Notes under the pieces: model-generated
Database searches by the model: none
Seen by the model: the letters and a program-made list of their open reading frames with translations, nothing else
Told to the model about the DNA's origin: nothing
Part shown: positions 40,952-51,549 of the stretch, one piece after another
How the letters are laid out: every line of letters starts with the position of its first letter
Position numbering within the stretch: position 1 is the stretch's first letter
Source of the DNA: Picocystis sp. L7
Taxonomy: Eukaryota; Chlorophyta; Picocystophyceae; Picocystales; Picocystaceae
Direction: 5' to 3'
Length of the DNA: 64,000 nt
Assembly: GCA_020975725.1 (NCBI GenBank)
Contig: QXJR01000005.1
Coordinates: 372,001 to 436,000 of the forward strand
Translations under genes and position numbers: made by a program

Positions 40952-41200
40952 CCAGGGTTCATCGTTGTAAGAACGGTTGCTGCGGACTCAACGGGTACAG
41001 CGAGAACATCGAAGTCAGTACATATTTGATCGTATCTTTGAGTGGTAGTTCGTTGTGGGAACGACGCTTTGGACATTCGGCAGAAGTCCTCTTTGATAAA
41101 CAAAACTTCATTAACCATTTCCTCGTAATAGAATGGAGAAGTCACTTGAAGTGCTGTGTAGTTGTCTTGAATCAACGAAGTCAGTCTCAGGCTTTGGAGA
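40952..41200 (-). pseudogene. 5' part of the host gene split by the Harbinger-like element
   Basis: The minus strand reads SLIQDNYTALQVTSPFYYEE, VLFIKEDFCRMSKASF, YDQICTDFDVLAVPVES and ATVLTTMNPG, then meets CCTGG at the transposon edge. One copy of CCTGG joins it in frame to GWDKHPTF at 37587. A possible 3' splice site (TTCCCAG) stands near 41.21 kb. The segment overlaps the first codons of the exostosin frame on the other strand, so the two genes are head to head. I do not recognise the family. Confidence 0.5.
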
Positions 41201-42281
41201 TATGCTGGGAAAGTCCTTCAAACAAAAGTCTTCTTACGACCTGGATCTTGGCAAGTTGATATCAGTGAGTAGAACAAATACCCGTTTTTACATTTATCGC
41301 GAATTTGCAGGCAGTGCTAAGCCAGTAAGATGCATGAAAGGAAACGACGGGTACAAGTTGGAAAGTTTCATGTTCCAGAAGTTGAATTATTCCCCGTGGC
41401 TCTTAGTTCGTAATGCCAGTGTTGCTGATATCATTGCTGTGGAAGTTTATCCCTGCGATGTAAGTTCACCCAGAGATAACCACAGGAGAGCCAATGATTT
41501 GTTGCTCAAAGCAGCACTAGGGGTTATGGAGCTAAAGGCAAAGAGGAATAGCAGTGCAGACGTCTTGTTTGTAAGTAGTCACGACTGTGGTAAGGTGAAT
41601 TGTGGGTTCCTAGCATCACAAGTATTAAGTGATGGGGTAATGTGGTTAGTCAACAGCGCTGACGCTTTGTTTGCAAAGTCTGACAAGAGAGTAGCTAGAG
41701 GGCTGAACCTGTGGAAGCCTTGGCTTGATATTTCTGCAGCACCAGCAGTTGCAACCCTCGAAGCACGTAGTCGTCCTCTGCGAAAGAGGGGAGGGAACAC
41801 GTTAGTGTATTTTAGTGGGACTATCCATAACCTCCTAAGGAAACAATTGAGTACCTTCTTACTTGGAAAACCTGGGGTTAGATTTCTGAAGAAGGACAAA
41901 AAATTTGCGGAAAGCATGTCCCAAAGTACATTCTGCCTCTGCCCCCATGGGCATGTAAGAGGGTGGACACCAAGAGTGGCACAATCAATCTGGTATGGTT
42001 GCATTCCTGTCTTTTTTCTAGGGCACACCAATGCATACTTTCTGCCGTACTACTGTCTGCTGGATTGGTCAAAGCTAGCCATATTTATCGATCCATTGCA
42101 AGTCCAGCACACTTACGAGATCTTATGGAATGTGTCATTGCAAACCACTAAAGCAATGCAAGAAGAAATTCTTCGTATCCGTCCTATGTTCAACTATTCT
42201 GTCGCAGAGGAAGGAGAAACCATCTCAGCTTTCAACATATTACTTGTAGAAATGTTCGCGAGGAGGCAATGTAATGTTTGA
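41133..42281 (+). CDS. Exostosin-family glycosyltransferase (GT47-like)
   Basis: 382 codons from the first ATG; a later ATG at 41205 is equally possible because the first codons overlap a minus-strand host segment. The N-terminal half has RFYIYREF, like the family's first strand. The C-terminal half carries the diagnostic exostosin block: STFCLCPHGH, then TPRVAQSIWYGCIPVFFLG, then LLDWSKLAIFI and a helical end. Exostosin-type enzymes of GT47 transfer sugars to polysaccharides in the Golgi as type II membrane proteins. I see no clear membrane anchor, so an upstream exon may be missing. The frame has no breaks. Confidence 0.75.
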   Translation: MEKSLEVLCSCLESTKSVSGFGDMLGKSFKQKSSYDLDLGKLISVSRTNTRFYIYREFAGSAKPVRCMKGNDGYKLESFMFQKLNYSPWLLVRNASVADIIAVEVYPCDVSSPRDNHRRANDLLLKAALGVMELKAKRNSSADVLFVSSHDCGKVNCGFLASQVLSDGVMWLVNSADALFAKSDKRVARGLNLWKPWLDISAAPAVATLEARSRPLRKRGGNTLVYFSGTIHNLLRKQLSTFLLGKPGVRFLKKDKKFAESMSQSTFCLCPHGHVRGWTPRVAQSIWYGCIPVFFLGHTNAYFLPYYCLLDWSKLAIFIDPLQVQHTYEILWNVSLQTTKAMQEEILRIRPMFNYSVAEEGETISAFNILLVEMFARRQCNV

Positions 42282-42473
42282 GAAATTGCTTCAGGACGTT
42301 CACGACAATGCCTTTTCAACAAAGGCAGTACAGAGCTTCGGATTGAGCATAGATGGAGTCTCATTGGTTCGTACAAGGTTTTCGTCTTTATAAACGATTG
42401 CCTTATTTGAGGTTTCCGGCTAGTATTTGGAAAATACATTTAAAAGATTCACGTCATCGTCCTGTGCGAAGAA
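42282..42473. other. 3' flank of the exostosin gene
   Basis: No feature seen before the LTR-like stretch at 42474. Confidence 0.3.
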
Positions 42474-43041
42474 TGTAAGGATCTTTTGTTGAAAGGATCT
42501 GCGGTTTAACCGCAAGGTTAATAGGCACCATTGGAGGACTAGGGTTCTTTAAGGTCCTTGGGAGTTCGGAGCACGGAGGAGGGAGGTTCGAAAGAGTGCG
42601 TCGCATTCCTTCAAGGCGTGGCCCCTTGGGCCCTAGTAGCATCCACAATGCCTACGTGGCATTGTGGCTCGGGTATCCTATCCAAGACAGCCGCCGAACG
42701 TGCGGCTGTCTTGGTCGGAAGGGACCACCTACATGACTAGTCCCATAGAGAATAAACTCGACATAAGTGATCTTGCACTTAATTTTTCAATATTCTTCTT
42801 GAGGACCTGTTTCATTGCTTGTTCACTCAAGTAGCTTCACAAGTCCAATCTGCTTAACACTGGCACCAAATTTCTGAACACTAGTGGGTTTTGTGAGGAA
42901 ATCTGCCAACATTTCTGTTGTTGGGCACTATTTGAACTGCACCTCACGTCTCATAATCCTCCCACGGACGAAGTGGTGAGCAATGTCAATATGTTTTGTC
43001 CGCTGGATGGACTTAACATCATTCAGCATCTTGATGCACGC
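42474..43041 (-). mobile_element. Ty1/Copia 3' fragment with LTR-like end, minus strand
   Basis: The minus strand from 43041 encodes the end of Copia RNase H (ACIKMLNDVKSIQRTKHIDI, HHFVRGRI, then EMLADFLTKP) and non-coding sequence, followed by a 260-bp stretch (42733-42474) that starts TGTAGG and ends CCTTACA, as an LTR would. That stretch contains two hairpins: CCACAATGCC/GGCATTGTGG (42642-42666) and CCAAGACAGCCGC/GCGGCTGTCTTGG (42682-42714). The upstream part of the Copia element is cut off by Gypsy LTR sequence at 43042. A broken fossil. Confidence 0.5.
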
Positions 43042-43625
43042 TGTTGTGGTTCTTGTTACTCGCACGGTAATTTGCCGTGCGATAAGCTTGGACGAAAGCA
43101 CTTTTGGTGAGGCGGAGCAAGGTGGCAACTATGGTCGCGTGGAGAACCTGAGCACGCTTGAGAGCTAGAGTTAGGAAGGTTGTGGTTCGATTACAAAGTC
43201 CCGTGAGAGGTCATAGAGAGGCCTCGCACAAGGGGATGGTCTCGCGTCGCCTTATCCGCTCAAGATGGCCAAGAGCCAAGATCTCCTAGCAGCTCCTGTG
43301 CTCCATCGGATGGTGGAGCACAGACGACCTGGTCGATGCATCCGGCTTGGGCGCTTTTGGCCGTTCGATCCCTCGATCAGATCGAGCCAGTATATTCGAT
43401 TCCCCGGTTTCGAGCACCGGATAGTGTGGAGGGCAGCCGACTTGGGATCCAAACCTCCACCATGTCGGGGCACCGATCGGTGTTGAACCTTCCTGACTCT
43501 TGCTCTCAAGCCTGCTCCGGTTCTCCACGCGACCACACTAGCCACCTTTCTCCGCCTCACGAAAAGTGCCATTATCGAAGCTTACTGCACGGCAAATCGT
43601 CGTGCAAGTAACAAGAACCACAACA
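43042..43625. repeat. Head-to-head Gypsy LTR sequences
   Basis: The left part (43042 to about 43487) is an LTR in minus orientation that aligns along its length with the solo LTR at about 56150-56599. The right part (about 43487-43625) is the 3' end of the same LTR in plus orientation, directly preceding the Gypsy internal region. The block therefore begins TGTTGTGGTTCTTGTTACT and ends with its inverse CAAGAACCACAACA, with about 135 bp of inverted similarity. Confidence 0.6.
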
Positions 43626-46600
43626 GAGTATACGACTTCCGTCGATCGTGATGCCCGAAGCAACCGTGGACGACACCACCTCAGTGGAAGTCCTCATGGA
43701 ACGGATAAAAGAGTTGGAAGAGGAGTTTGCCAATGCTGAACCATCTCCTGAAGACCACAATCCAAAGCATGTCCCCGCTGAATTCAATAACATGTTCGAA
43801 GCATTGCACAAACCAAGAGCTGTCAAGGGCATCGACTTGCCCACGCCCACGATCTTCACTGGTCAAGAACTCAAGAAAGACCCCTATGCCTTGCATAGGT
43901 GATACAAAGAAGTGTCTTGCTGTGTAAAAGCAAGAGTTGGTAAGGAAATACCACAAGCTGCCATGGCGTTGCAAACGCTTGGCAGTACGGCGAGACTGGC
44001 CATGGAGAACAGGGAGTCATCTCATCCCGGACAGTTGAAATCAATCGATGCGATCTTCCAGGCCCTCTTGGACATCTTCCAAAGATGTGATCCAGGCCCA
44101 AAGGCATACGATGAGTTCTTACGAACTCGTATGCGCCCTGAAGAAACAGCCGTTGATTTCCTCAACAGGTTGTTGTCCCTTTCTGTGGTCATCAACAGCA
44201 GCAAGGACCCAACAGTCCACCGTATTACCGACGAAGAACTTGCTGCCCGCTTCCGTGCAGGACTGCCGGGGTGGATGATGCAACAGCTTCGCGAAAAGCA
44301 TCAGTTGCTGGTCAGCCTCCATCAAGTTCCAGATGTGAGTGCATGGGGACTGGCAGGAACCGCAATGGAGATTGAACAAAACAGATCCCATGACCAGGTG
44401 ACCACAAGGAAATTCAAGAAAAAGTATGTCCCCGGACGTACGAATGCCGTTCTGGACAGCAGGGTCCAACATCACCAGCCCAACAGGCAGCAGCGCTCAT
44501 CAAAGCGATTTCAAGACCTAGAGGAAGAAGACAAGGATGTCATCAGGGCTCTCTAGGAAAACCTCAAGCCTCATGAACTAAAGGCCACACTGCCGTCTAG
44601 GATTCTCAAGCAATGTTGCAAGTTGTCGGTGTGCGAATTATGCCACCAATATGGGCACAATAGCAAAGGGTGCAAATCCCGCGATGTGTTCAGGCCAAAA
44701 AACTAGGCAAACTTCAGCGGTCACGGGGGCTTGACCGCATGGAGCCGGGAGCGTCAGCGAACGCCCCCCCAAGTATGGATCTGCCCCCTTTGAAAGGTCC
44801 AGAAACCAAGCAAACAGATTGGCAGGCTTTGCAGGAGCACGCTATCCGTAATCGCCGACCAGGGCAGGTGCTGCCACTGCATGCCATCATCAACCTTACA
44901 CCAAGAAAAGAATATCTCACCTCGCAGTGTTCGTTTGCCCACAGACGATCTCCGGTGAACAGTCAAGCCTACCTGGATACTCTATCGAGTTTCTCCTTTG
45001 TGACGCCCCAGCTCTTACGAAGGATTCAAGAGTCCGATACCAGGGGCACAACCAGGAGGACAACCCAAGAATTTGTGGAATTTGGAGTTGCTGTGGGTAG
45101 CAACATCCACAAAGCACCCGTCGTGAATCTGCAAATCAAGATCGACAGTTTCTGTGTGTGGCACGACTTCGGAGTGGCCCCCATGCAAGAGTTCGAATGT
45201 ATACTGGGCAGTGACTTCTCGAATGCTTATCTCCAGGTGCTCAATTGGCAGCAAAGAAAAATGGTCCTGCTGGACTCAGCAGGAAAGCGCCACACCGTTC
45301 ACGGGGACGGCAAGTTCATCCAGGCACGACGGCTCGACTTAGTCGTCCCTGCCGCTGAAGTTCGAAAAGCCGTTCGCACACCAGGATGCCTTTACCTGAT
45401 CGTACAACCGCAAGACGCTCGATGGGAGCTTGAAGTTGAAGAACAAGAGCTCCAATTGGAAAAAAGCCAACTCAGCTCAGAGGTAACACTCACAAAACAG
45501 GAACAGCAGCGATTGCAGGATTTGCTGGACTCATATGCAGACTGCTTCCAGCCCCGGAAGGAACCACCCACTGAACGAGTCCCGGGTGAAAACTTCAGCA
45601 TCCCGTTACAACCAGGAACATCACCCCAGTTCACCCAATATTACAGGCTATCGCCATCGGAGCGCGAGGAGTTACGCAAATTGCTTGCAGAATATGTGGA
45701 TGCAGGAAAGATGGATATTTGTGCTGGCTCAGCATGGGGGGCGCCCGTGATCCTCGTTCCGAAGAAGGACGGTGGATGGCGCGTCGTCTTTGACTATCGC
45801 AAACTGAACAACGTTGCGATCAAAGACAGATATCCCCTACCGCGCATCGACGATTTCTTGCAAGGCCTCGATGGATCCCAGTTCTTCTCAGCAATGGATG
45901 CATTGGATGGGTTTCACCAGCTGCCCATGAACCCAGCAGACATTGACAAGACTGCAGTACAGACCCCTTTTGGTAGCTACACCTGGAGGGTGATGCCAAT
46001 GGGAATTGCAAATGCACCTGCAGCTTTTCAAAGGATGATGAATAGAATCTTCGGTCACTTGACCTTTGCCAAGGTCTATGTGGACGATATTCTGATTCAC
46101 TCCACTAGCAAGGAAGCCCACTTCCAGCATCTGGAGGAGTTGTTGCAGGTGTGCAGGACTGCCGACATCCGCTTGAAGCGGTCAAAATGTCATTTTCTTT
46201 GTACCACTATGGAGTGGGTAGGTTTCCGCATCGAAAACTAGGAGCTGCGATGTTCGCTCGAAACGCTCAACAAGATATAGCATTTCCCCAAGCCAGGACA
46301 CAGAAAGAAAATATGGCCTTTCTTGGCCTGTGTCACTTCTATCTTTGATTTGTGCCACACTAATCAGACATTGCAACCCCACTTACTAAATTGAACAAGA
46401 AAAAATACGCTCACGATTTCCAACGCAATTGGATGGAACAACATGATCAAGCCTTCCAGCAACTCATAAAGCATCTCACCATTGCCCCAGCACTGGTGCT
46501 ATTCAAAGAGGATCGCCCCACTCGGGTAGAGACCGATGCGTCCAACATTGAAATAGGGGCTCTGCTGAAGCCAGAAATCGCCTAAGGCGAGTGGCGACCT

Positions 46601-49600
46601 CTCGAATACTGGAGTCACAAGTTCAATGCAACCCAACGTAACTATCGTGTTGCGGAACGCGAGACTTGAGCTATCGTGTACGCACTGGCGCATTGGAGAC
46701 ATGTGCTATTTGGGTGCTTATTTACTCTCATCACAGACAACACAGCATCCAAATACTTGACGACCAAAAGTGTCCAACAGTTATCGCCACGCGATGCCCG
46801 CTGAATCGAAAAGTTAGCGTACAACGCTTTGTTCAACGTAGAGTATCGCCCTGGAAAAGAAAATGTGGGAGCCGACTATTTCTCCCGTCATCCGGTCAAC
46901 GATGCAGTAGTACCATTACGAACAATGACGATCGTGGACCTCTCTATAGGAATAGGCAAGACACTTTGCACCCTTGAATTGGCCATACCAAAAGATGCAG
47001 CACTCACCATAAATTACATTGCAATAGAATTGGATCCAGATTCTAGAGCAGTAATTCAATGGTTCTTCAACTCAGTAAACTTGACCCGCCCTAGACTCTT
47101 CATACTGGAAGATGCATTTAGATATGGAAATAACGTGCGGACCCTTGGGCATCGCCGGAAACTTCCCGCGGTGGACTTGCTGATTGCAGGAGTACCCTGC
47201 CAGCCATTCTCACGTGCCAACACTTCAACCACAGACCCGCCATTGGGCCTACGTGACGCACGAGAGTTATCCAAAGCCATCAGGGACATACGAACCCGTA
47301 TTCCAACAGAACACTCCTACATCGTAGAGTGTACTCTGTTCGCAGCCCACATGCAGGATGATTTGGAGCGCATCAGCGAATGGCTGGGAGAGCCCCAGGA
47401 ACACAACATGGACAAATACTCCGCGCAGCAGCGAACAAGACTTTGCTGGACGTATTTTCCACCGCCAAATCCCGGTCATGACTTGCCGTTCTCAGTATCG
47501 CTTACGTGGCAGGACTGTTTGGAAGAGGGATCGACGCCCCCGCTCGATTCACTGGGCCTGTCCCGCTTAAAATGCCCGACACTCATGGCCTCCGCAAACA
47601 GCCACAGTGACCGTTTGCGTACCACCAAAGTAGTGGGACAAGACAATCTTCTGCGCGAACTTTCCATCAAGGAGCGCGAAAAACTGGTAGGTATGCAGCC
47701 TGAAGATACTGCACGGTACAAAATTACACCTTCACCAAGACGAGGAATGTGCGGCAATGCGTTCCCCGTCGGCTGGCTCGCTGTGCTTATTGCAGACATG
47801 CACAAGTTGTGGAATCGTACATTGCTAGGTACCCGTGGTGCAGATAATACAACTGGTGGTTATGTGAACGCAACACGGACGCAGCGCAGCGCGTCCAACG
47901 ACAATGGGTCAGCATCACACTTCATCAACGTATCGCTGCTATCGCGTATTCGCACAGCGATCTTGCATGACAAAGACTATCAAGAAAAACTGAAGCTTCC
48001 ACCTGCAGGTTACATCTGCAGAGATGGCCTCCTATTCCGCGACAAGGCAACATCACCACTTGGACATTATGCAGAACCAGCAATTCTCCAAGCCCCCTTG
48101 GAAAGCGCTCTCCGCCAAGACATGCTCCACCTGGTGCACGATCGCGCCGACTTTGGCACCCATCGTACATATGAAGCTGCCCGCCGACACTTTTATTGGC
48201 CCGGCAGAAAGGCCCACATCAAGCAGTCTGTGGCACGGTGTCCCACCTACGAAAGGATGAAGCCTGCAAACACCAGCCGTGCGCGCCCACAGCTGCCAGA
48301 AATGAAGTATCATTCACATCCTTTCCATAGAGTAGTGCTGGATGTGGTCGAAGGCCTGCCACTCACCCTGATCATCACAATGCAGTGATCACGGTAGTGG
48401 ATCGGCTTACGAAGTTCGCTGTTTACGTTCCCATGCATACATCATGGTCAGCCACTCGTCAAGCTCGTGCCTCGCTAGACAATGTGCTGTACAATTACCA
48501 CCCACCCACAATCATACATACCGATAATGGTCCAGCCTATCGGAAGCTGTTCGCTGCTTAATGCACAGCTTTGGGGTCTAGCCACAAGACACGCACCCCT
48601 TATCACTCACAATCTCAAGGTCCGGTCGAACGCCAACATCGCACGCTGTTGCAGACACTGCGAACGATGACCGATAAACCAGAGAATTGGGATCAGTATT
48701 TGCAGGCCGCAGCGCACGCATACAACGACAGCGTGCACTCGCTTTTGGAACGCAGCCCCTTTGAAATGCTATATGGCTGCCCTTCCCGCCTACCGTGGCA
48801 CCTGCAGTTGGTGACCACTGGTACTGAAACAAGAAATCTGCTTACTTCCCCAAACAAAATGATCACTGGATTGCTTACAGCACAGAGAAAAGTATACAGT
48901 GCCATTCAAGACTTACTGGTGGACCGCGCCAAACAACAGGCTGCCTCCACCCAACATCTTCCTGCTCGTACGTTCAAGCCTGGTGATTGGGTAAAGTTAC
49001 AATACGGGCTGAAGGACACGCAGGATCGCCCCAAGCTCGAACCTTACTGGGAAGGACCGTACTGCATCGATAAAGCACTTGGCAATGATGCATACAGTTT
49101 AGTGCTGCCCCCTGGCACACGCTTTCAGAACCGCTTTCACGTGGACCGCCTGCTACCATGGATTGATTCAGATCTGTCCCTCTTTCCATTGGACCATCCT
49201 ATACAACCCTTGGACAGTCTTCCCACCTCAGTGCAGGAGACAACAATGGATCGATGGCCAGTTGCACGGTACTTGGTGCGAGACTTTTCACAGTTTCCTG
49301 CAAAGGCAATACGCTACTGGGTTCGCGGACACGATCAGCAGACTTACTGGATTGAAGAAGATGCAACAATCCTGGATGCAATATTGGACTTGGAAGAAAC
49401 TAATGGATGCTTGCCGGAGTGCGGCATCAGCAAACGCAATCGTCATGCGGTGGAACAACACAAGCAGGGTGCATACCTGCTTACACCGAATCCAGTACTG
49501 CACAACACCTAGACTTGGACATCCATGCCTTACAGCACCCGTCAACGACAGCAGTGGCAGCCACCTACCAAAACTCTTGGATAAGTGGTTATGGACACTT

Positions 49601-49770
49601 TTGAAGTGGATCAAGGCGTGCAACATTGTCAAGGCATCGTTCAATCGGATGGACATATCGTACTTGGGACAAACGGTTACAAGACTCGCCGCACAACAGC
49701 AGAGATCAGAAGCATGCTTTACAACCCTGCTGCTCTGGCATACAACTAGTGTTTCCTTGCTTCTACGCAG
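43626..49770 (+). mobile_element. Ty3/Gypsy element with an inserted DNA methyltransferase domain, broken
   Basis: Parts in order: gag (about 43.65-44.55 kb) with a C-x2-C-x4-H-x4-C knuckle (about 44.63-44.68 kb), protease region (about 44.9-45.4 kb), reverse transcriptase (about 45.6-46.15 kb, with FSAMDALDGFHQL and YVDDILIHS), RNase H (about 46.4-46.9 kb), cytosine-5 DNA methyltransferase (about 46.93-47.81 kb), integrase zinc-binding part (about 48.1-48.26 kb), integrase core (about 48.35-48.8 kb), the integrase C-terminal region (to about 49.5 kb) and a small beta-rich module (about 49.52-49.76 kb). The 5' LTR is partial and no matching 3' LTR was found. It carries several breaks and is a fossil. 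Confidence 0.85.
46928..47806 (+). other. Cytosine-5 DNA methyltransferase domain inside the Gypsy element
   Basis: The frame from 46829 passes from the end of RNase H (EYRPGKENVGADYFSRHP) directly into a methyltransferase. Motif I VDLSIGIGKT (from 46934) is the SAM loop, and IAIELD is the motif II acidic end. GVPCQPFS holds the catalytic cysteine (codon 47198-47200, motif IV). IVECT has the motif VI glutamate (about 47327), QQRTRL matches motif VIII, and RGMCGNAFPVGWLAVLIADM is motif X. The length of about 290 residues fits a minimal Dcm-like domain. Capture of such domains by retrotransposons is known in a few protist and algal lineages; the function is presumed self-methylation of new copies. 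I cannot assign the subfamily. Confidence 0.8.
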
Positions 49771-49970
49771 GGAACCGGGAGACTTTAAGGGACTCATCGT
49801 CCCAAGCCCCCCTTCGAGGGCCCTCTTCTCCTTTACCGTCCTCAGCCCCCCGTACAAGGGCAGGGAACTCGGATTCCTTGCTTGAGTGGATGGTTGGGAA
49901 CGGGGCGTTCCCTTACATCAGGGCGCCTCTGTGCCCGTTCGGTACTGACCAGGGAAGTTAGGATCTACGT
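49771..49970. other. 3' flank of the Gypsy element, no LTR recognised
   Basis: GC-rich non-coding DNA. It does not match the LTR seen at 43042-43625 or 56150-56599. Confidence 0.3.
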
Positions 49971-49971
49971 A

Positions 49972-50030
49972 ATTCGTCACCCCGGTTTCACCCAAAGCCA
50001 AGAGATTGTCACCCCGACGGGATGACGAAT
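49972..50030. repeat. 59-bp unit with Crypton-like inverted ends
   Basis: It starts ATTCGTCACCCCGGTTTCACCC and ends GGGATGACGAAT. The first 22 bases are the inverse of the right end of the Crypton-like element near 32.57-32.59 kb. It could be a miniature derivative or an excision remnant. Confidence 0.5.
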
Positions 50031-51135
50031 CCCAGGGGATGTGGTCCTCCCTCACTCCGATTTCCCTTATGTTTCTCACTCGACTGCCCCGAGGAAGAGT
50101 CATCCTTCTGGAAACGCCACCCCGTTGGGGTGACGCCCAAGAAAAACCTCACCGACGGGAAGGCACCAACTTCGAGACACGGATCTTTTCCAATGATCGA
50201 ACATAGAAGCACTCGATACCATGGAGTTGTTGTAGGGGCGACACCACATATCGTAATCCTACGTCCGAGGAATGGGAGGAACGCGAGGCTTTGGTTAGCG
50301 TCCCGTCTATTTGAGCCCCCTTCTTACCTTGTGGTGGAGCCATCTAACATTCTGGAAGGGGTGTCTAGGGACTCAACGACATTCATGGACAAGAGGAATA
50401 TTTGCGCTACTTCCCTCAGGCGAAGTCTCGTACGACCTAATTTGTATGAGGCATACGTGCGTAGCAGGATTTGCAACATAGAAGCACTAAATGAGGGGAA
50501 TTCGACTACACCTTCATGGGATGCCCATTTTCAATGGCTAAATGTTCAAGTCAAACATCGATGTTTTGTGTTCACAATGTGTGATGCGCTTCGATAGAGA
50601 AGAAGGCCAACTACGAATGCAATGGTGACATGCACTTTGGGAGGATATTGTTTGATACTTCTCAGGGACAAGACAAAGCGAATGCGCGGTTTGTACGCAA
50701 CTATCCTAGGTTGCTTCGATAGTCCACTTACTGCATTCCTCGTGGCTTGACAAGTAGCATAGAAAGGAGAAAGAGTGTTTTTTCCTTTCGTCCAACCGAT
50801 TTTTTGTTGTTTTTCCTCGAATATTTTCGTCAGTCGTAAACGCTCACGGTAACTAAACTCGTACACACGTGCACCAACTTTGTATTGATACGATTCACCT
50901 CCCTTAGGACCGATGCCTCGCTCGACGATGCAATATCTGATTGTAGCCATGGTGGTAACCGTCCATTTTACACCAAGACATCTTGGTTGAAGCTTTCAGT
51001 CACTCCATGTTGATCGTCTTGTGTGTGCTAGAGGCTTCCTTACTCGTCAATTCAACTTTCTTTTGGCGTTCGACAATTGCCCTTCATGACATTCCCCTCG
51101 AGGAGCAACGAGGATGCCTTTCACCGATGGGAAGT
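50031..51135. other. Non-coding stretch with one 134-codon minus-strand frame
   Basis: The frame 50950-50546 (minus) starts MATIRYCIVERGIG and has a hydrophobic C-terminal segment, but no family is recognised. Another copy of the GGGGTGACG motif lies near 50.13 kb. Nothing else was seen up to Copia element 2. Confidence 0.3.
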
Positions 51136-51549
51136 TGTTAAAATATGGTGAGTTTACAACCACCGATAGTAAACAAGAAACGGAAGGATTTAACCTATGA
51201 AGCCCCTTCAACTCACGTAAGAGGACGAAGACAAGAAGATCGGGGCAAAGATTCTTCTAGAAGATAGATGTCCCCCGGAAGTAGAGAGCCTTACTATGTT
51301 GTGACTCGTAGGATGGTCTTCCACATGTGGGGAAGATGCAACTACCACAACGTTGCCACTACCCTATAAATAGGAGCAAGGTACCATGTAATTGATTAGT
51401 TGAGTCAACGCAAGCTCAGGCAACCCACACCAACGGTCGCGGGAGTGAGAACCCGCAGTGGGACAATCTACCCCACAAACGGGCACTAGGACATACTAAG
51501 GGACCCATCTCACTTAAAACTAGCCAAATTAACGAAGCAAATCTCAACA
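51136..51549 (+). repeat. 5' LTR of Copia element 2
   Basis: 414 bp, with a TATA box at 51365. Same termini as element 1. Confidence 0.95.

Noticed and set aside
43036-43310. Full-length 5' LTR of the Gypsy element in plus orientation
   Set aside because: This part aligns with the solo LTR at 56.2-56.6 kb only in reverse orientation.
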